This document shows positions 39,101 through 47,453 of a DNA stretch of 52,401 bases, in pieces (within the stretch, counting starts at the first letter, position 1; each line of letters opens with the position of its first letter). This DNA comes from Chitinophagaceae bacterium. GTDB lineage: Bacteria; Bacteroidota; Bacteroidia; Chitinophagales; Chitinophagaceae. A model generated the notes under the pieces. The model saw only the letters and a list, made by a program, of their open reading frames with translations. It had not been told where the DNA came from and ran no database searches. The position numbers were made by a program, and so were the translations under genes. The stretch is from the NCBI GenBank assembly GCA_017853575.1, contig JAFMJI010000013.1, positions 1-52,401 on the forward strand, given 5' to 3'.

Positions 39101-39185
39101 CTTCAACTACGTATGATGAGAATACGCCCCAAATGAGCATCAGCAGATAACAAACGGTTCGTTTATGACTGTGGAGACGTATCAT
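36126..39185 (-). CDS. Large TPR-repeat envelope protein
   Basis: 1019 residues. A signal peptide (HKRTVCYLLMLIWGVFSSY, cleavage near VEAQE) is followed by an almost continuous series of tetratricopeptide-like helix pairs, for example NFDEALPFFQSIEKDTLYSK, NFAAAAKHFQQYLNNPGYSA, NTQEAIKQYNILIKEFPSSP and EYQKSNNYFITALASSSVSI. It ends with a lysine/glutamate-rich tail. It should be periplasmic or attached inside the outer membrane. TPR scaffolds of this kind pair with outer-membrane barrels in Bacteroidota; its partner is probably the overlapping barrel gene. Exact function is unknown. Confidence 0.85.
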   Translation of the reverse strand: MIRLHSHKRTVCYLLMLIWGVFSSYVVEAQENISSKSEVRWIKKIDELFQLGQYSSAAQYIEAVQSQQSPNISEELKETLAFKRLQIGVIENEAFYINKALSFYTYTGNIPNKSQIAFLLSNHYFELSMYKEALDFLESIDQIYLSENQNEQVQFQKAVSYFSEKKFDNAKPYLKSILQIENSRYKSDVQYYLGFISFSENNFDEALPFFQSIEKDTLYSKAIPFYLAYIYHDKGNESKALEYGEEYLKNTDGLHQIEMMQLLASIYFNQDEYIKTAAFYEKLLSEGLSLNPVQRFELGTSFYHLDKVSKSVEQLKALSIGKDDVATEAMFVLGLSYLKMEDKANARTSFQYCTSSNLSPDKKEIAAFLDTKLSFELGFEDQGFNSITAFLDDYPNSKFNQEAREILLQYYTKTNNFKSAFEMLDKVDLSNQVIKNALPRIYYGRAVELIYEVQYDQAEQLLKLLNVFPNSNFYHLSVFWMGEIEFRKNNFAAAAKHFQQYLNNPGYSAGDVNELNALYNLGYCYYELEDYKKGYTNFEKVFLIDNDLSDAKVREAILRAADCYFMDKNFPKAKSLYSKLTESAGFGVDYAIFQLSLIEGMKSPETKISLLKDAVQKFGNSPYISLMNIELADTYMSEENFDEAIPVLKNLISKVDKEDELMPISILKLGIAYFNIDNTQEAIKQYNILIKEFPSSPQTTEALENAKLMFLENGKIDDYQQFLESAGKSISIVEKDSLTYRYIQNAYAIDPSHAILTTLDSYINQYPKGLYITNVLALKADVQLKSKSYLAAAQTFEEIASKGAGPMQEKSIGNAAKLYFNDLKDYTAALRCYQKLNEVSNNPSIQLDALRGVVRSFYNLQNFQESYDWVSKLLNYQSVSKEDSALSYLMLGYTEQIKKEYQKSNNYFITALASSSVSIAAEARFQIANNHFLNENFVDAEKEAISTIESGGSNEKWITKAYILLADLFIVQKDYFNAKATLKSVVEHCKIPALKNEAAEKLKLAEAEEKSTNKKSEKN

Positions 39186-39198
39186 ATTGAAATCTTCC

Positions 39199-39228
39199 CA
39201 AAAATAAACCTTAAATAATGAGAATCAA
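39199..39228 (-). promoter_or_regulatory. Promoter of the TPR/beta-barrel operon
   Basis: On the minus strand TTG (39228-39226), a 19-nt spacer and TATTTTTG (39206-39199) match the Bacteroidota consensus TTG-N19-TAnnTTTG exactly. The -7 box ends 13 nt before the start codon at 39185. A palindrome at 39214-39236 overlaps the -33 element. Confidence 0.7.
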
Positions 39229-39236
39229 TCATTATT
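39214..39236. promoter_or_regulatory. Palindrome in divergent promoter region, candidate operator
   Basis: A perfect inverted repeat AATAATGA / TCATTATT with a 7-nt centre. It overlaps the -33 element of the leftward operon and ends one base before the -7 box of the rightward cinA promoter (39238-39245). The half-sites resemble those of Fur-type boxes, but the spacing is longer than the classical 19-bp box, so the binding protein is undetermined. Confidence 0.4.
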
Positions 39237-39237
39237 G

Positions 39238-39245
39238 TAACTTTG
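39238..39245 (+). promoter_or_regulatory. -7 promoter box of cinA
   Basis: TAACTTTG is an exact TAnnTTTG match, located 37 nt before the cinA ATG. No TTG lies at the ideal -33 distance. The palindrome at 39214-39236 occupies the spacer immediately upstream. Confidence 0.5.
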
Positions 39246-39282
39246 TACGCACGATATTAACATTGAGTTATACACATTTTAA

Positions 39283-40533
39283 ATGAATGAAAATCTAAAA
39301 ATAAAGGCCTCAATCATTACCATTGGAGATGAATTATTAATCGGGCAGACAATTGATACCAACAGCGCATGGATTGCATCATCTCTAAACAACATAGGCA
39401 TTACTATTCAAAGACGGGTTGCTGTTGGCGATGAATGGGATGCTATTTGGAAGGCTTTGGAGGAAGAGGGTTCAAAATCAAATATTGTGCTGATCACTGG
39501 TGGATTAGGGCCTACGTCTGATGACATAACCAAACCTCTGCTGTGTGAATATTTTGGCGGCAAGTTGGTTAAAAATCAGGATGCCTTAAACAATGTCATT
39601 GAGATATTTACAAAAAAACTCAATCGACCATTGATTGAAAGAAATCTCAAGCAGGCAGAGGTACCTGATAATTGTATTGTCATCCAGAACAAAAGAGGTA
39701 CAGCTCCTGGAATGTGGTTTGAAAAGAACGGAATCATATTTGTTAGCATGCCCGGGGTGCCTCATGAGATGAAGGGTATGATGGAAGATTACGTGATTCC
39801 GGCTTTACTTAAAAAATTCAGCATAGCTCCTATTCAGCACAGAACATTGTTAACTGCAGGAATTGGTGAATCTTTCTTGGCGGAAAAACTCATTCAGTTT
39901 GAAACATCACTTCCAGAACATATAAAACTGGCTTACCTACCCAATTACGGAATGGTTCGGCTGAGACTAACTGATTTAAAATCAAATAGTCAATCGATAC
40001 TTATTGATGAACACTTCGAGCTATTAAAATCAACCATTCAAGATTATCTGGTTGTAGATCAAGACCTGAGTTTACAGGAAGTTGTTGCTATAAAATTGAT
40101 GGAATCAGGCAAAACAATTTCAATTGCAGAGAGTTGCACTGGTGGATATATTTCACATTTAATAACCCAAATGGCAGGAAGCAGTCAGTATTTCCTCGGT
40201 GGCGTGGTTAGTTACTCCAATGAAATGAAACACGATGCGCTTAACGTTCCATCAGAAATTTTAAAAGAATTTGGTGCAGTGAGTACCCAAACTGTTGAAA
40301 TGATGGCCAAGGGAATCAGATTATTGTCTAAATCTGACTTTGGACTCGCAACTTCTGGAATTATGGGTCCGGGTGGCGGAACTGATACAAAACCCGTAGG
40401 ATTTGTATGTGTTGGATTTAGTTCTGAGCATAAAACCATCAGCACAAGTTTCCAATTCCGGTTTGACCGCAGGAGAAACATAGAACTGACTGCTATTAAT
40501 GCGCTGGATTTTCTGAGGAAAAATTTAGGATAA
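39283..40533 (+). CDS. cinA: CinA family protein
   Basis: 416 residues, the full two-domain form. The N-terminal MoCF-biosynthesis-like domain (COG1058, nucleotide pyrophosphatase activity in relatives) has ASIITIGDELLIGQTIDTNS and VLITGGLGPTSDDITK. The C-terminal CinA domain, an NMN deamidase in characterised members, has SIAESCTGGYISHLITQMAG, FLGGVVSYSNEMK and GIMGPGGGTDTKPVGFV. Likely role is pyridine nucleotide recycling; the competence link is historical. It stands alone, 66 nt before the E2 gene. Confidence 0.95.
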   Translation: MNENLKIKASIITIGDELLIGQTIDTNSAWIASSLNNIGITIQRRVAVGDEWDAIWKALEEEGSKSNIVLITGGLGPTSDDITKPLLCEYFGGKLVKNQDALNNVIEIFTKKLNRPLIERNLKQAEVPDNCIVIQNKRGTAPGMWFEKNGIIFVSMPGVPHEMKGMMEDYVIPALLKKFSIAPIQHRTLLTAGIGESFLAEKLIQFETSLPEHIKLAYLPNYGMVRLRLTDLKSNSQSILIDEHFELLKSTIQDYLVVDQDLSLQEVVAIKLMESGKTISIAESCTGGYISHLITQMAGSSQYFLGGVVSYSNEMKHDALNVPSEILKEFGAVSTQTVEMMAKGIRLLSKSDFGLATSGIMGPGGGTDTKPVGFVCVGFSSEHKTISTSFQFRFDRRRNIELTAINALDFLRKNLG

Positions 40534-40599
40534 GTACTTCATAGAGATGCCTTTATACATCCAATTAAAGAGTACCTTTACATCGAAATTAAAGATACA

Positions 40600-41913
40600 T
40601 TGGCCATTACAAACGTAATACTGCCTAAGCTCGGTGAGAGCATTGTGGAAGCCACTGTTTTGAAAATCCTCAAACAGGTTGGTGATGCTGTCAAAGTTGA
40701 TGACACCTTGATGGAAATTGCAACCGACAAAGTGGATAGTGAGGTTCCTTCAACCGCCGAAGGAATTATAGAAGAAATTCTTTGCAAGGAAGGTGATGTA
40801 GTTAAAATTGGTGCAGTGATTGTTAAGATCAGAACTTCAAAAGAAGAGGTCAAGTCTGAGAGGCCACAGCCATCTCCTGCCATCCACGTCAACGGAAACG
40901 GAAAGCAACAAAAACAGGAAATATTGGATACAAATGTACCCTATGTTCCAAGTTCACAGGTTGTTAAGAAACAAGAAGGCTCGAGGTTTTATTCACCTTT
41001 GGTAATGAATATTGCCAGCAGTGAAGGCATTGCGTTATCTGAATTGGAAAACATTGTGGGCACTGGATCTGATGGCAGGGTAACCAAAAACGATATTCTC
41101 CAATACATTAATAGTAAAAAATCGGGGCAAACTGCTCCTTTCCAAGGTCACACGAATTTTTCTACAACACAACAGCAAGTTCAACAACTGTTCAGCAGCT
41201 CAGGAAATGTTGATGTCATAGAAATGGATAGGATGCGCAAGTTGATTGCTGATCACATGACTAGAAGCAAATCAACCAGTGCGCATGTTACAAGTTTTGC
41301 TGAAGCGGATGTAACGAACATTGTTACATGGAGAGATGCCAATAAGGTTAATTTTGAGAAACGTGAGGGTGAAAAAATTACATTCACCCCCCTTTTTATA
41401 GAGGCAATTGTAAAATGCTTAAAGAAATACCCTTTATTAAATTCAAGTGTTTTTGGAAACGAGATACATATTAAACGAGATATAAATATTGGCATGGCCA
41501 CTGCACTGCCAAATGGAAATTTAATTGTTCCTGTAATTCAACAGGCAGATCAATTCAATATAATTGGGCTTACCAAACAGGTTAACAGATTAGCCAATAG
41601 CGCCCGTAATGGAAGCTTACAGCCCAACGAAACACAAAACGGAACTTTCACTTTCACAAATATTGGTACGTTCGGAAGTATTATGGGAACACCCATTATC
41701 AATCAACCTCAAGTTGCCATACTTGCGATAGGTGCCATTAAAAAGAAACCAGTAGTAATAGAAACTGATCAGGGTGATAGTGTAGGTATCAGACAAATGA
41801 TGTTCGTATCTATGTCCTACGACCACAGAATTATTGATGGTGCATTGGGTTCAATGTTTTTAAATGAATTTGTAAAGCACCTGGAAGCCTTCGACATAAA
41901 CAGAGAAATATAA
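40600..41913 (+). CDS. 2-oxoacid dehydrogenase E2 component (dihydrolipoamide acyltransferase)
   Basis: 437 residues. A single lipoyl domain carries the lipoylated Lys in MEIATDKVDSEVPSTAEG. A peripheral subunit-binding domain lies around residues 130-168 (FYSPLVMNIASSEGIALSEL, GSDGRVTKNDILQYI). The catalytic acyltransferase domain ends with SMSYDHRIIDGALGSMFL, including the HxxxDG active site. The substrate (pyruvate, 2-oxoglutarate or branched-chain acids) cannot be fixed, and no E1 or E3 gene is adjacent. The start is TTG 40600, because no in-frame ATG is near and MAITNVILPKLGES fits the family exactly. A TACCTTTA box at 40573 is a weak promoter candidate. Confidence 0.93.
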   Translation: MAITNVILPKLGESIVEATVLKILKQVGDAVKVDDTLMEIATDKVDSEVPSTAEGIIEEILCKEGDVVKIGAVIVKIRTSKEEVKSERPQPSPAIHVNGNGKQQKQEILDTNVPYVPSSQVVKKQEGSRFYSPLVMNIASSEGIALSELENIVGTGSDGRVTKNDILQYINSKKSGQTAPFQGHTNFSTTQQQVQQLFSSSGNVDVIEMDRMRKLIADHMTRSKSTSAHVTSFAEADVTNIVTWRDANKVNFEKREGEKITFTPLFIEAIVKCLKKYPLLNSSVFGNEIHIKRDINIGMATALPNGNLIVPVIQQADQFNIIGLTKQVNRLANSARNGSLQPNETQNGTFTFTNIGTFGSIMGTPIINQPQVAILAIGAIKKKPVVIETDQGDSVGIRQMMFVSMSYDHRIIDGALGSMFLNEFVKHLEAFDINREI

Positions 41914-41918
41914 TTTTC

Positions 41919-44867
41919 TTAGTAATCCAAATCAGTTTCCAGACCCCAGGTTATACCTTTCTCAACTGCTGGAATTCCCTTTGTTAACCAGATGGCGGGC
42001 TTCTCCCCTTTTAGTTTCCAATCAAAAAACTGTTGTTCTCTGATTTGAATATCTTTTCGATTTTTTCTTTCAACCAGGTTATGTGCTTCACCATTGTAAT
42101 TTAACATCCAAACTTTCTTGCCCAATCTGCGCATTGCTGTGTACATTTCTATCCCCTGATACCAGGGTACAGCACCGTCTGCATCGTTGGCCATGAGAAC
42201 GAGAGGTGTTTTTACTTTAGGCAAAGAAAACAATGGCGAATTATCAATATAAGATTGTGGCTTTTGCCAAAGAGTTGCACCAATTCGGCTTTGTGTTCTC
42301 TCATATTGAAATTGTCTATTCATCCCACTCTCCCATCTGATTCCTCCATAAGCACTTGTCATATTTGCCACTGGAGCACCTGCCCATGCAGCAGCAAACA
42401 AATTAGTTCGGGTAATAATGTATGCAGCCTGATATCCACCCCAACTTTGACCTTGTAAGCCCATTTTAGTACTGTCGACCCAACCTTTTTTTACAAGTGC
42501 TCTTGCACCGCTAACGATGTAGTCAAAAGCAGATTTACCAGGTTGTGCGTTTGAATAATATATATCTGGTGCGAGCACTACATATCCTCTGCTCACAAAA
42601 AATGGAATATTCAAACGGCTGGGCGTTGGTGCTGGAGGAAGGTAATTGAAAAGTCCGTCTGTTAAGGTTTCATAGAAATATACAATCAATGGATATTTTT
42701 TCCCAGGTTGAAAATCTTCTGGTTTATATACGATACCAGTAGCTTCTTTACCATTGTATGCTTTCCATGAAAACAACTCAGAAGTCATCCAGTTATAATT
42801 AGATTGCTGTTGATTAATAGTACTCAATTGAGTGTTAGATTTGAAATCACTTGTATAAAACAAAGTAGGTGATTGATTAAAGCTCTCTTTGGTATAAATA
42901 AATTGTTCAGCATTTTTTGCTTTCATCATACTTCCAACAGAAAAAGCCCCCATGTCGAGCTGCTCAATGGATGCATTGGCAGAAAGATTGAGTCTGCCAA
43001 CACCAGCATGTTTATTTTTTTCATTAAAAACACTCAGGTAAATAGTTTGTCCAGATTCAAAATATTTTTTCTCAGGATCTAATTCAATGTATCGGTAACG
43101 AAGATTCGATTTTCTACCCATACCCTTCGTAATTGAAATGGGTAGATCTTTCCCATTTGGATCCAATTTCCAAATATCAAATCGATCATAAACTAACATG
43201 CTTTCATCATTTTCCATCCACTTTACTACGCCATATGGAGTTGGATGAGATGGCATATCATATTCTTCATCGTATAACTTGACTGTTGCTTTTTTGCTTA
43301 TAGGATTAATTTTTTCATTGGCATAGGTGAAATATCCTTTTTGGGCCATATCATACCAATAAAAGTATTTACCAGATGGAGATATCATTCCTTGTGCGTC
43401 GACATTTTTTGCAATTAATTTTCTGCCGCCATTTTGCGGATTGATATCATAAAAATCTTTCAGGGTTGATCCTTCCCACTGCATAGGTATACGCTTTCCT
43501 TTGTCGGTAATCCCCAGAAACTGATCACCATCTCCTTCTTTTGAGAAAATGACTTGGGGTATTTCTTTATCAGCCAATTGTATAAACTGTTTTTTATCGA
43601 GATGAACCATTGCCAAATAAGAGCGCTTTCGTTCTTGATCGACATTTTTCAATTGATAAGGTTGAACATAATCATCATTATAATGCCATACATCCAATTT
43701 TACAAGATCCAGTTCTACCAATGACGTGTCCTTTACAGGAGGGATTGGTGTAGTACCTAAAAATAGTTTTTCGCCTTTTCTACTAAAATAAGGTGTAAAA
43801 TGTTCGCTGACCGTCCAATGTAAATTCATACCTACGGTGAAATTTTCAACCAAGACCGATGCCTTTGCATCTCCATTTTGCCAATGAAATAGTTTATAAA
43901 ATTTTTGTGAAGACTTGAACGCAGAGTCAACTTCTGCCAGAAATGCAACCTGATAACCATTTACATCCACTGCAAGACTTTTGATTGTATTAGCATTGTT
44001 GAATATGGTATCCACCCTTTTTTCAGCTGCACGGAAAATGGAAACCTGAGGTTTAATGGATTTATCTTTTTTACTTTGCGTTGATGCAACAACAAGCAAC
44101 TTCCCATTTTCACTCCAACTATATTCTGAAACATATTTGAATAGTTTCTTGAAAGATTTTCCAAGTTCAACGACATAAAGATCTGTACCCTCTTTTACTG
44201 TGCTTGTTTCTTCTGTTCCATTTTCGGGATCTAGGTCAATAAACCCTTCATCTCCTCCCTCTTTTGCAGTTAATATCCGCTTTTGTTTTTTATCTGGTGT
44301 TTGCTCTATGATAAGTGGAATTTTCTTCTTGGAACTGTCTGTCAGTTTTGTTGATGTTGTATCTTTTTTTTCTTTTGGTTTTAAGGTGTCTAAACTATTT
44401 GATGCAGTGAGGTAAGCAAGAAATGAATAATTTTTTTCAGGAAGTTTATAAGAGGTTACGGAAGGTATTTTTTCTAGAGATAAATTTGACAGAGACAATA
44501 TACCAAGTGAATCTTTTGGAAAATCTTCAGGCTTTTTCTTTTTGATTTTTGCATCACGGGTATCCTGATAATGGGGTTTGATTTTAAAAACCAAGTATTG
44601 GTCATCTTTTGAAAAACTTGCAGCATATCCGCGATCGAAGGTAAGTTCAACAGATGTAGAAGGGTTCTTCAAAATCAGTTTCCCATCACCTTCCTGTTTG
44701 TCAACCGTGAAACTAACCCATGCACCATTGCCAGAGATCTTCTTTTCCCCCAATGATTCCCATCCATCATATACTGAATGATCCAAAGGCTTTTTCTGTG
44801 AAAAAGCTGACAATGCAATCAACTGAAATGTCAATAAAATAAAAGAGCCTCGAACACGAAGTTTCAT
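41919..44867 (-). CDS. S9 family prolyl oligopeptidase-like peptidase
   Basis: 982 residues, exported (signal peptide to about residue 23, FQLIALSAFSQ). An N-terminal seven-bladed propeller-like region of about 650 residues is followed by an alpha/beta-hydrolase domain. The nucleophile is in GLQGQSWGGYQAAYI, the acid in LMANDADGAVPWYQG and the His in NYNGEAHNLVERKNR, so the triad is complete. A lysine/threonine-rich insertion around residues 160-200 (KPKEKKDTTSTKL) is atypical. It resembles the large periplasmic S9 peptidases common in Bacteroidota, which degrade peptides as carbon and nitrogen sources. It lies 49 nt after the transporter gene. Confidence 0.92.
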   Translation of the reverse strand: MKLRVRGSFILLTFQLIALSAFSQKKPLDHSVYDGWESLGEKKISGNGAWVSFTVDKQEGDGKLILKNPSTSVELTFDRGYAASFSKDDQYLVFKIKPHYQDTRDAKIKKKKPEDFPKDSLGILSLSNLSLEKIPSVTSYKLPEKNYSFLAYLTASNSLDTLKPKEKKDTTSTKLTDSSKKKIPLIIEQTPDKKQKRILTAKEGGDEGFIDLDPENGTEETSTVKEGTDLYVVELGKSFKKLFKYVSEYSWSENGKLLVVASTQSKKDKSIKPQVSIFRAAEKRVDTIFNNANTIKSLAVDVNGYQVAFLAEVDSAFKSSQKFYKLFHWQNGDAKASVLVENFTVGMNLHWTVSEHFTPYFSRKGEKLFLGTTPIPPVKDTSLVELDLVKLDVWHYNDDYVQPYQLKNVDQERKRSYLAMVHLDKKQFIQLADKEIPQVIFSKEGDGDQFLGITDKGKRIPMQWEGSTLKDFYDINPQNGGRKLIAKNVDAQGMISPSGKYFYWYDMAQKGYFTYANEKINPISKKATVKLYDEEYDMPSHPTPYGVVKWMENDESMLVYDRFDIWKLDPNGKDLPISITKGMGRKSNLRYRYIELDPEKKYFESGQTIYLSVFNEKNKHAGVGRLNLSANASIEQLDMGAFSVGSMMKAKNAEQFIYTKESFNQSPTLFYTSDFKSNTQLSTINQQQSNYNWMTSELFSWKAYNGKEATGIVYKPEDFQPGKKYPLIVYFYETLTDGLFNYLPPAPTPSRLNIPFFVSRGYVVLAPDIYYSNAQPGKSAFDYIVSGARALVKKGWVDSTKMGLQGQSWGGYQAAYIITRTNLFAAAWAGAPVANMTSAYGGIRWESGMNRQFQYERTQSRIGATLWQKPQSYIDNSPLFSLPKVKTPLVLMANDADGAVPWYQGIEMYTAMRRLGKKVWMLNYNGEAHNLVERKNRKDIQIREQQFFDWKLKGEKPAIWLTKGIPAVEKGITWGLETDLDY

Positions 44868-44916
44868 AAAAAATACTTTGATTGAAATTACGGATTTTAT
44901 AATACTGATGAATTGT

Positions 44917-45792
44917 CTATTTGGACTTAGACTGAAGATATACCCGCAATGTTTGCAATACTACTGTTAAAAAAATGATAGCAATACCAATATAGAATGA
45001 CATGCCTACTTCCTGGTATTCTTTATATAAAAGAAAAGCAAGTGCAATGCCATAAACTGGCTCCAGATTAAAACTAAGATTTACCGTAAATGGAGAAATT
45101 TTTGAAAGAGATCGAACTGATAGGTTAAAGGCTAACACTGTACACAATAAACTTAGAATCAACAACCATCCCAAGTCAGCTAAGCCGGGCAACATTGTTG
45201 TGGCTGGAACAAAATGTAAGTAAAAGGGTAAAATCAATGTCAGAATACTAAATCCGCCTGTCATTTCAAAAAATGTAATGCTTCCAGGATCATGTATCTG
45301 CATCATTTTTTTATTCAGAATGGGAAAAATAGCTGCAAGCAATGATGAAATCATTCCAAAAATAATGCCTGTTCTGAATTGAGGATCAAAATGAAACATC
45401 AATGAGATACCCAGCATTACCAACAATCCAAGCAACAATTCAATTGCAACAAATTTTCTTTTTGAGATAATGGGATCAAGGATAGTAGAGAAAAATCCAA
45501 TAGCAGAAAAGCAAACCAGGGATACAGAAACATTTGCATATTTGATACTCCCGTAAAAGAAAACCCAGTGCAATGCTATGATCCCACCTATTGCAAACAA
45601 ATTTGAAATAGCCTTGAGGGAAAGTTGATCTTTCTTTTTGGAAAAAAAATAGATTATAAAAAGGGTGACTGCTGCAAACATCATTCTGTACCATACCAGC
45701 AATGCTTCATTGAGTGTAATCAACCTTCCCAATACACCTGTAAATCCTGCCAGAAAAATAGCAAGATGTAATTGAAGAAATGCCTTTTTCAT
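44917..45792 (-). CDS. DMT superfamily (EamA) transporter
   Basis: 291 residues with ten hydrophobic segments arranged as two EamA repeats, for example LHLAIFLAGFTGVLGRLI at the start and MSFYIGIAIIFLTVVLQTL at the end. The repeat signature ALHWVFFYGSIKYANVSVSL in the first half and LSLLCTVLAFNLSVRSLSKI in the second are characteristic, and FNLEPVYGIALAFLLYKE is the usual late motif. It is probably an inner-membrane exporter of small metabolites; substrate unknown. It follows the glycosyltransferase gene by 12 nt. Confidence 0.9.
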   Translation of the reverse strand: MKKAFLQLHLAIFLAGFTGVLGRLITLNEALLVWYRMMFAAVTLFIIYFFSKKKDQLSLKAISNLFAIGGIIALHWVFFYGSIKYANVSVSLVCFSAIGFFSTILDPIISKRKFVAIELLLGLLVMLGISLMFHFDPQFRTGIIFGMISSLLAAIFPILNKKMMQIHDPGSITFFEMTGGFSILTLILPFYLHFVPATTMLPGLADLGWLLILSLLCTVLAFNLSVRSLSKISPFTVNLSFNLEPVYGIALAFLLYKEYQEVGMSFYIGIAIIFLTVVLQTLRVYLQSKSK

Positions 45793-45804
45793 CTTGGGAA
45801 TAAA

Positions 45805-46551
45805 TTAGGCAGATTTTTTGATTTGTTTTATGAATTTTCCTGTTAGATAATCCATCTGAAGAGCAAGAACTCCGTATGCAGCTTCCTTTATGATCCCTTT
45901 TGACATTTTTGAAGCACCCAATTCACGATCTTGAAACACAATAGGAATTTCTTTGATCTTGAATCCCAGGTGCCATGCTGCAAATTTCATTTCGATCTGA
46001 AATGCGTATCCGACAAATTTGATTGCATCCAAGTTCATTGAAGCAAGCACTTTAGAGGAATAGCAAACAAATCCGGCGGTTGGATCCATCACAGGCATGA
46101 AAGTAAGTACCCGGCTGTACAATGAGCCCGTGAGAGAAATGATCTTCCTAGACAAAGGCCAGTTTTTGAAAGCACCTCCTTTCACATATCGTGAACCGAT
46201 TGCCATATCAGCACCGTCATGCGCGCATGCATGGTATAGTCTTTCTAAATCTTTTGGATCATGAGAGAAGTCGGCATCCATCTCAAACATATAATCATAT
46301 CCATTTTCCAGTCCCCATTTGAACCCAGTAATATAAGCAGTGCCCAACCCAAGTTTTCCTGCACGCTGAATGAGAAAAAGCCGATCAGCATTTTGGGCTT
46401 GCAATGTTTTTACAATTTCGGCAGTTCCGTCTGGAGAGGCATCATCAATTACCAGAATATGATAGTTGGCATGTAGATCATAAACAGCACGAATGATCAG
46501 CTGAATATTTTCTTTCTCTTTGTATGTGGGTATAATTACGAGCTTTTTCAA
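45805..46551 (-). CDS. Polyprenol monophosphomannose synthase (GT2)
   Basis: 248 residues, a soluble GT-A fold glycosyltransferase of the DPM1-like group that transfers mannose (or a related hexose) from a nucleotide sugar to a polyprenyl phosphate. Motifs are LVIIPTYKEKENIQLIIRAV, ILVIDDASPDGTAEIV, the metal-binding MFEMDADFSHDPKDL, and GSRYVKGGAFKNWPLSR. No C-terminal membrane anchor is present. It lies 12 nt downstream of the exonuclease gene and 12 nt upstream of the transporter gene in a tight minus-strand operon. Confidence 0.92.
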   Translation of the reverse strand: MKKLVIIPTYKEKENIQLIIRAVYDLHANYHILVIDDASPDGTAEIVKTLQAQNADRLFLIQRAGKLGLGTAYITGFKWGLENGYDYMFEMDADFSHDPKDLERLYHACAHDGADMAIGSRYVKGGAFKNWPLSRKIISLTGSLYSRVLTFMPVMDPTAGFVCYSSKVLASMNLDAIKFVGYAFQIEMKFAAWHLGFKIKEIPIVFQDRELGASKMSKGIIKEAAYGVLALQMDYLTGKFIKQIKKSA

Positions 46552-46563
46552 TGCTAACGGATC

Positions 46564-47343
46564 TTATGATTGGTTTTTGGTTTTCAACATGGTGCGGTTA
46601 AAGATCTCGGTTAGCTTTTGTTTGGTGTGGAGGGCAAAGTCGTTTTTCATCATCCAGTCATAATAGGATGGTTCATTTCTCAATACATCTTCAACAAGTT
46701 TGCCTTTGTGTTTGCCGAAGTTAAACACTTCTCGACCGTTTTCCATGACCATTCTACGTGCAAAATCCACGATTTGTTCTTCCCCAATCACTTTCAATAC
46801 ACTTTCAACTGTATTTCCGAGGCTACTATATTTATTGATTTGGGCCAGAAACACTTCCCATGTGGCATTCACATCTGTTTCAGCACTGTGGGCATTTTCG
46901 AGGTCTTTTTCACAATAAAATTTATATGCGGCAGAGAGGTTTCTGGGTTCCATCATGTGATAGATTTTCTGAACATCCACCAGTTTCCTTCCTTCGGTTT
47001 CAAAGGTCAATCCTGAACGCAAAAACTCTTCCACAAGCAGTGGCCAATCGAATTTATTTGAATTATATCCACCAAGGTCTGCTCCTTCCATGAACTGACG
47101 GATTTCATTTGCGGCTTGTTTGAATGTAGGGGCATCTTTCACCATATCATCTGTAATGCCATGTATTTCAGAAACTTCTTTCGGGATGGGCATTTCGGGA
47201 TTGATTAATTTTCTTTTCATAAGACGGCTACCGTCTAAAGAAATTTTAAGCATTGCAATCTCCACGATCCGGTCTTGGGTAAAGCTAAGTCCGGTTGTTT
47301 CCAAATCAAGAAAAACCAAGGGTTTTTGAAGAATAATTTGCAT
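46564..47343 (-). CDS. DnaQ-like 3'-5' exonuclease with C-terminal DUF3820-like domain
   Basis: 259 residues. The DEDDh exonuclease core shows the first motif FLDLETTGLSFTQDRIVEIA, a second motif around LGGYNSNKFDWPLLVEEF, and the third motif HSAETDVNATWEVF. A C-terminal domain of about 55 residues (REVFNFGKHKGKLVEDVLRNEPSYYDWMM) matches the DUF3820-type domain. It belongs to the polymerase III epsilon superfamily, but the fusion suggests a repair or RNA/DNA-trimming exonuclease rather than the replicative proofreader. It heads a minus-strand operon with the mannosyltransferase and transporter. Confidence 0.88.
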   Translation of the reverse strand: MQIILQKPLVFLDLETTGLSFTQDRIVEIAMLKISLDGSRLMKRKLINPEMPIPKEVSEIHGITDDMVKDAPTFKQAANEIRQFMEGADLGGYNSNKFDWPLLVEEFLRSGLTFETEGRKLVDVQKIYHMMEPRNLSAAYKFYCEKDLENAHSAETDVNATWEVFLAQINKYSSLGNTVESVLKVIGEEQIVDFARRMVMENGREVFNFGKHKGKLVEDVLRNEPSYYDWMMKNDFALHTKQKLTEIFNRTMLKTKNQS

Positions 47344-47404
47344 TATAATAGAATCTGATTGGTAAGTTTTGAAAATAGTGAAAGAAAATTTAACAACTGG
47401 ATAA

Positions 47405-47436
47405 TTGAATAAAATTATTTCAATGTTTTATATTTG
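47405..47436 (+). promoter_or_regulatory. Promoter of the small lipoprotein gene
   Basis: TTG (47405-47407), a 21-nt spacer and TATATTTG (47429-47436) match the Bacteroidota promoter consensus. The box ends 17 nt upstream of ATG 47454 and supports the reality of the short gene. Confidence 0.6.
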
Positions 47437-47453
47437 TACATAACCACACACCA

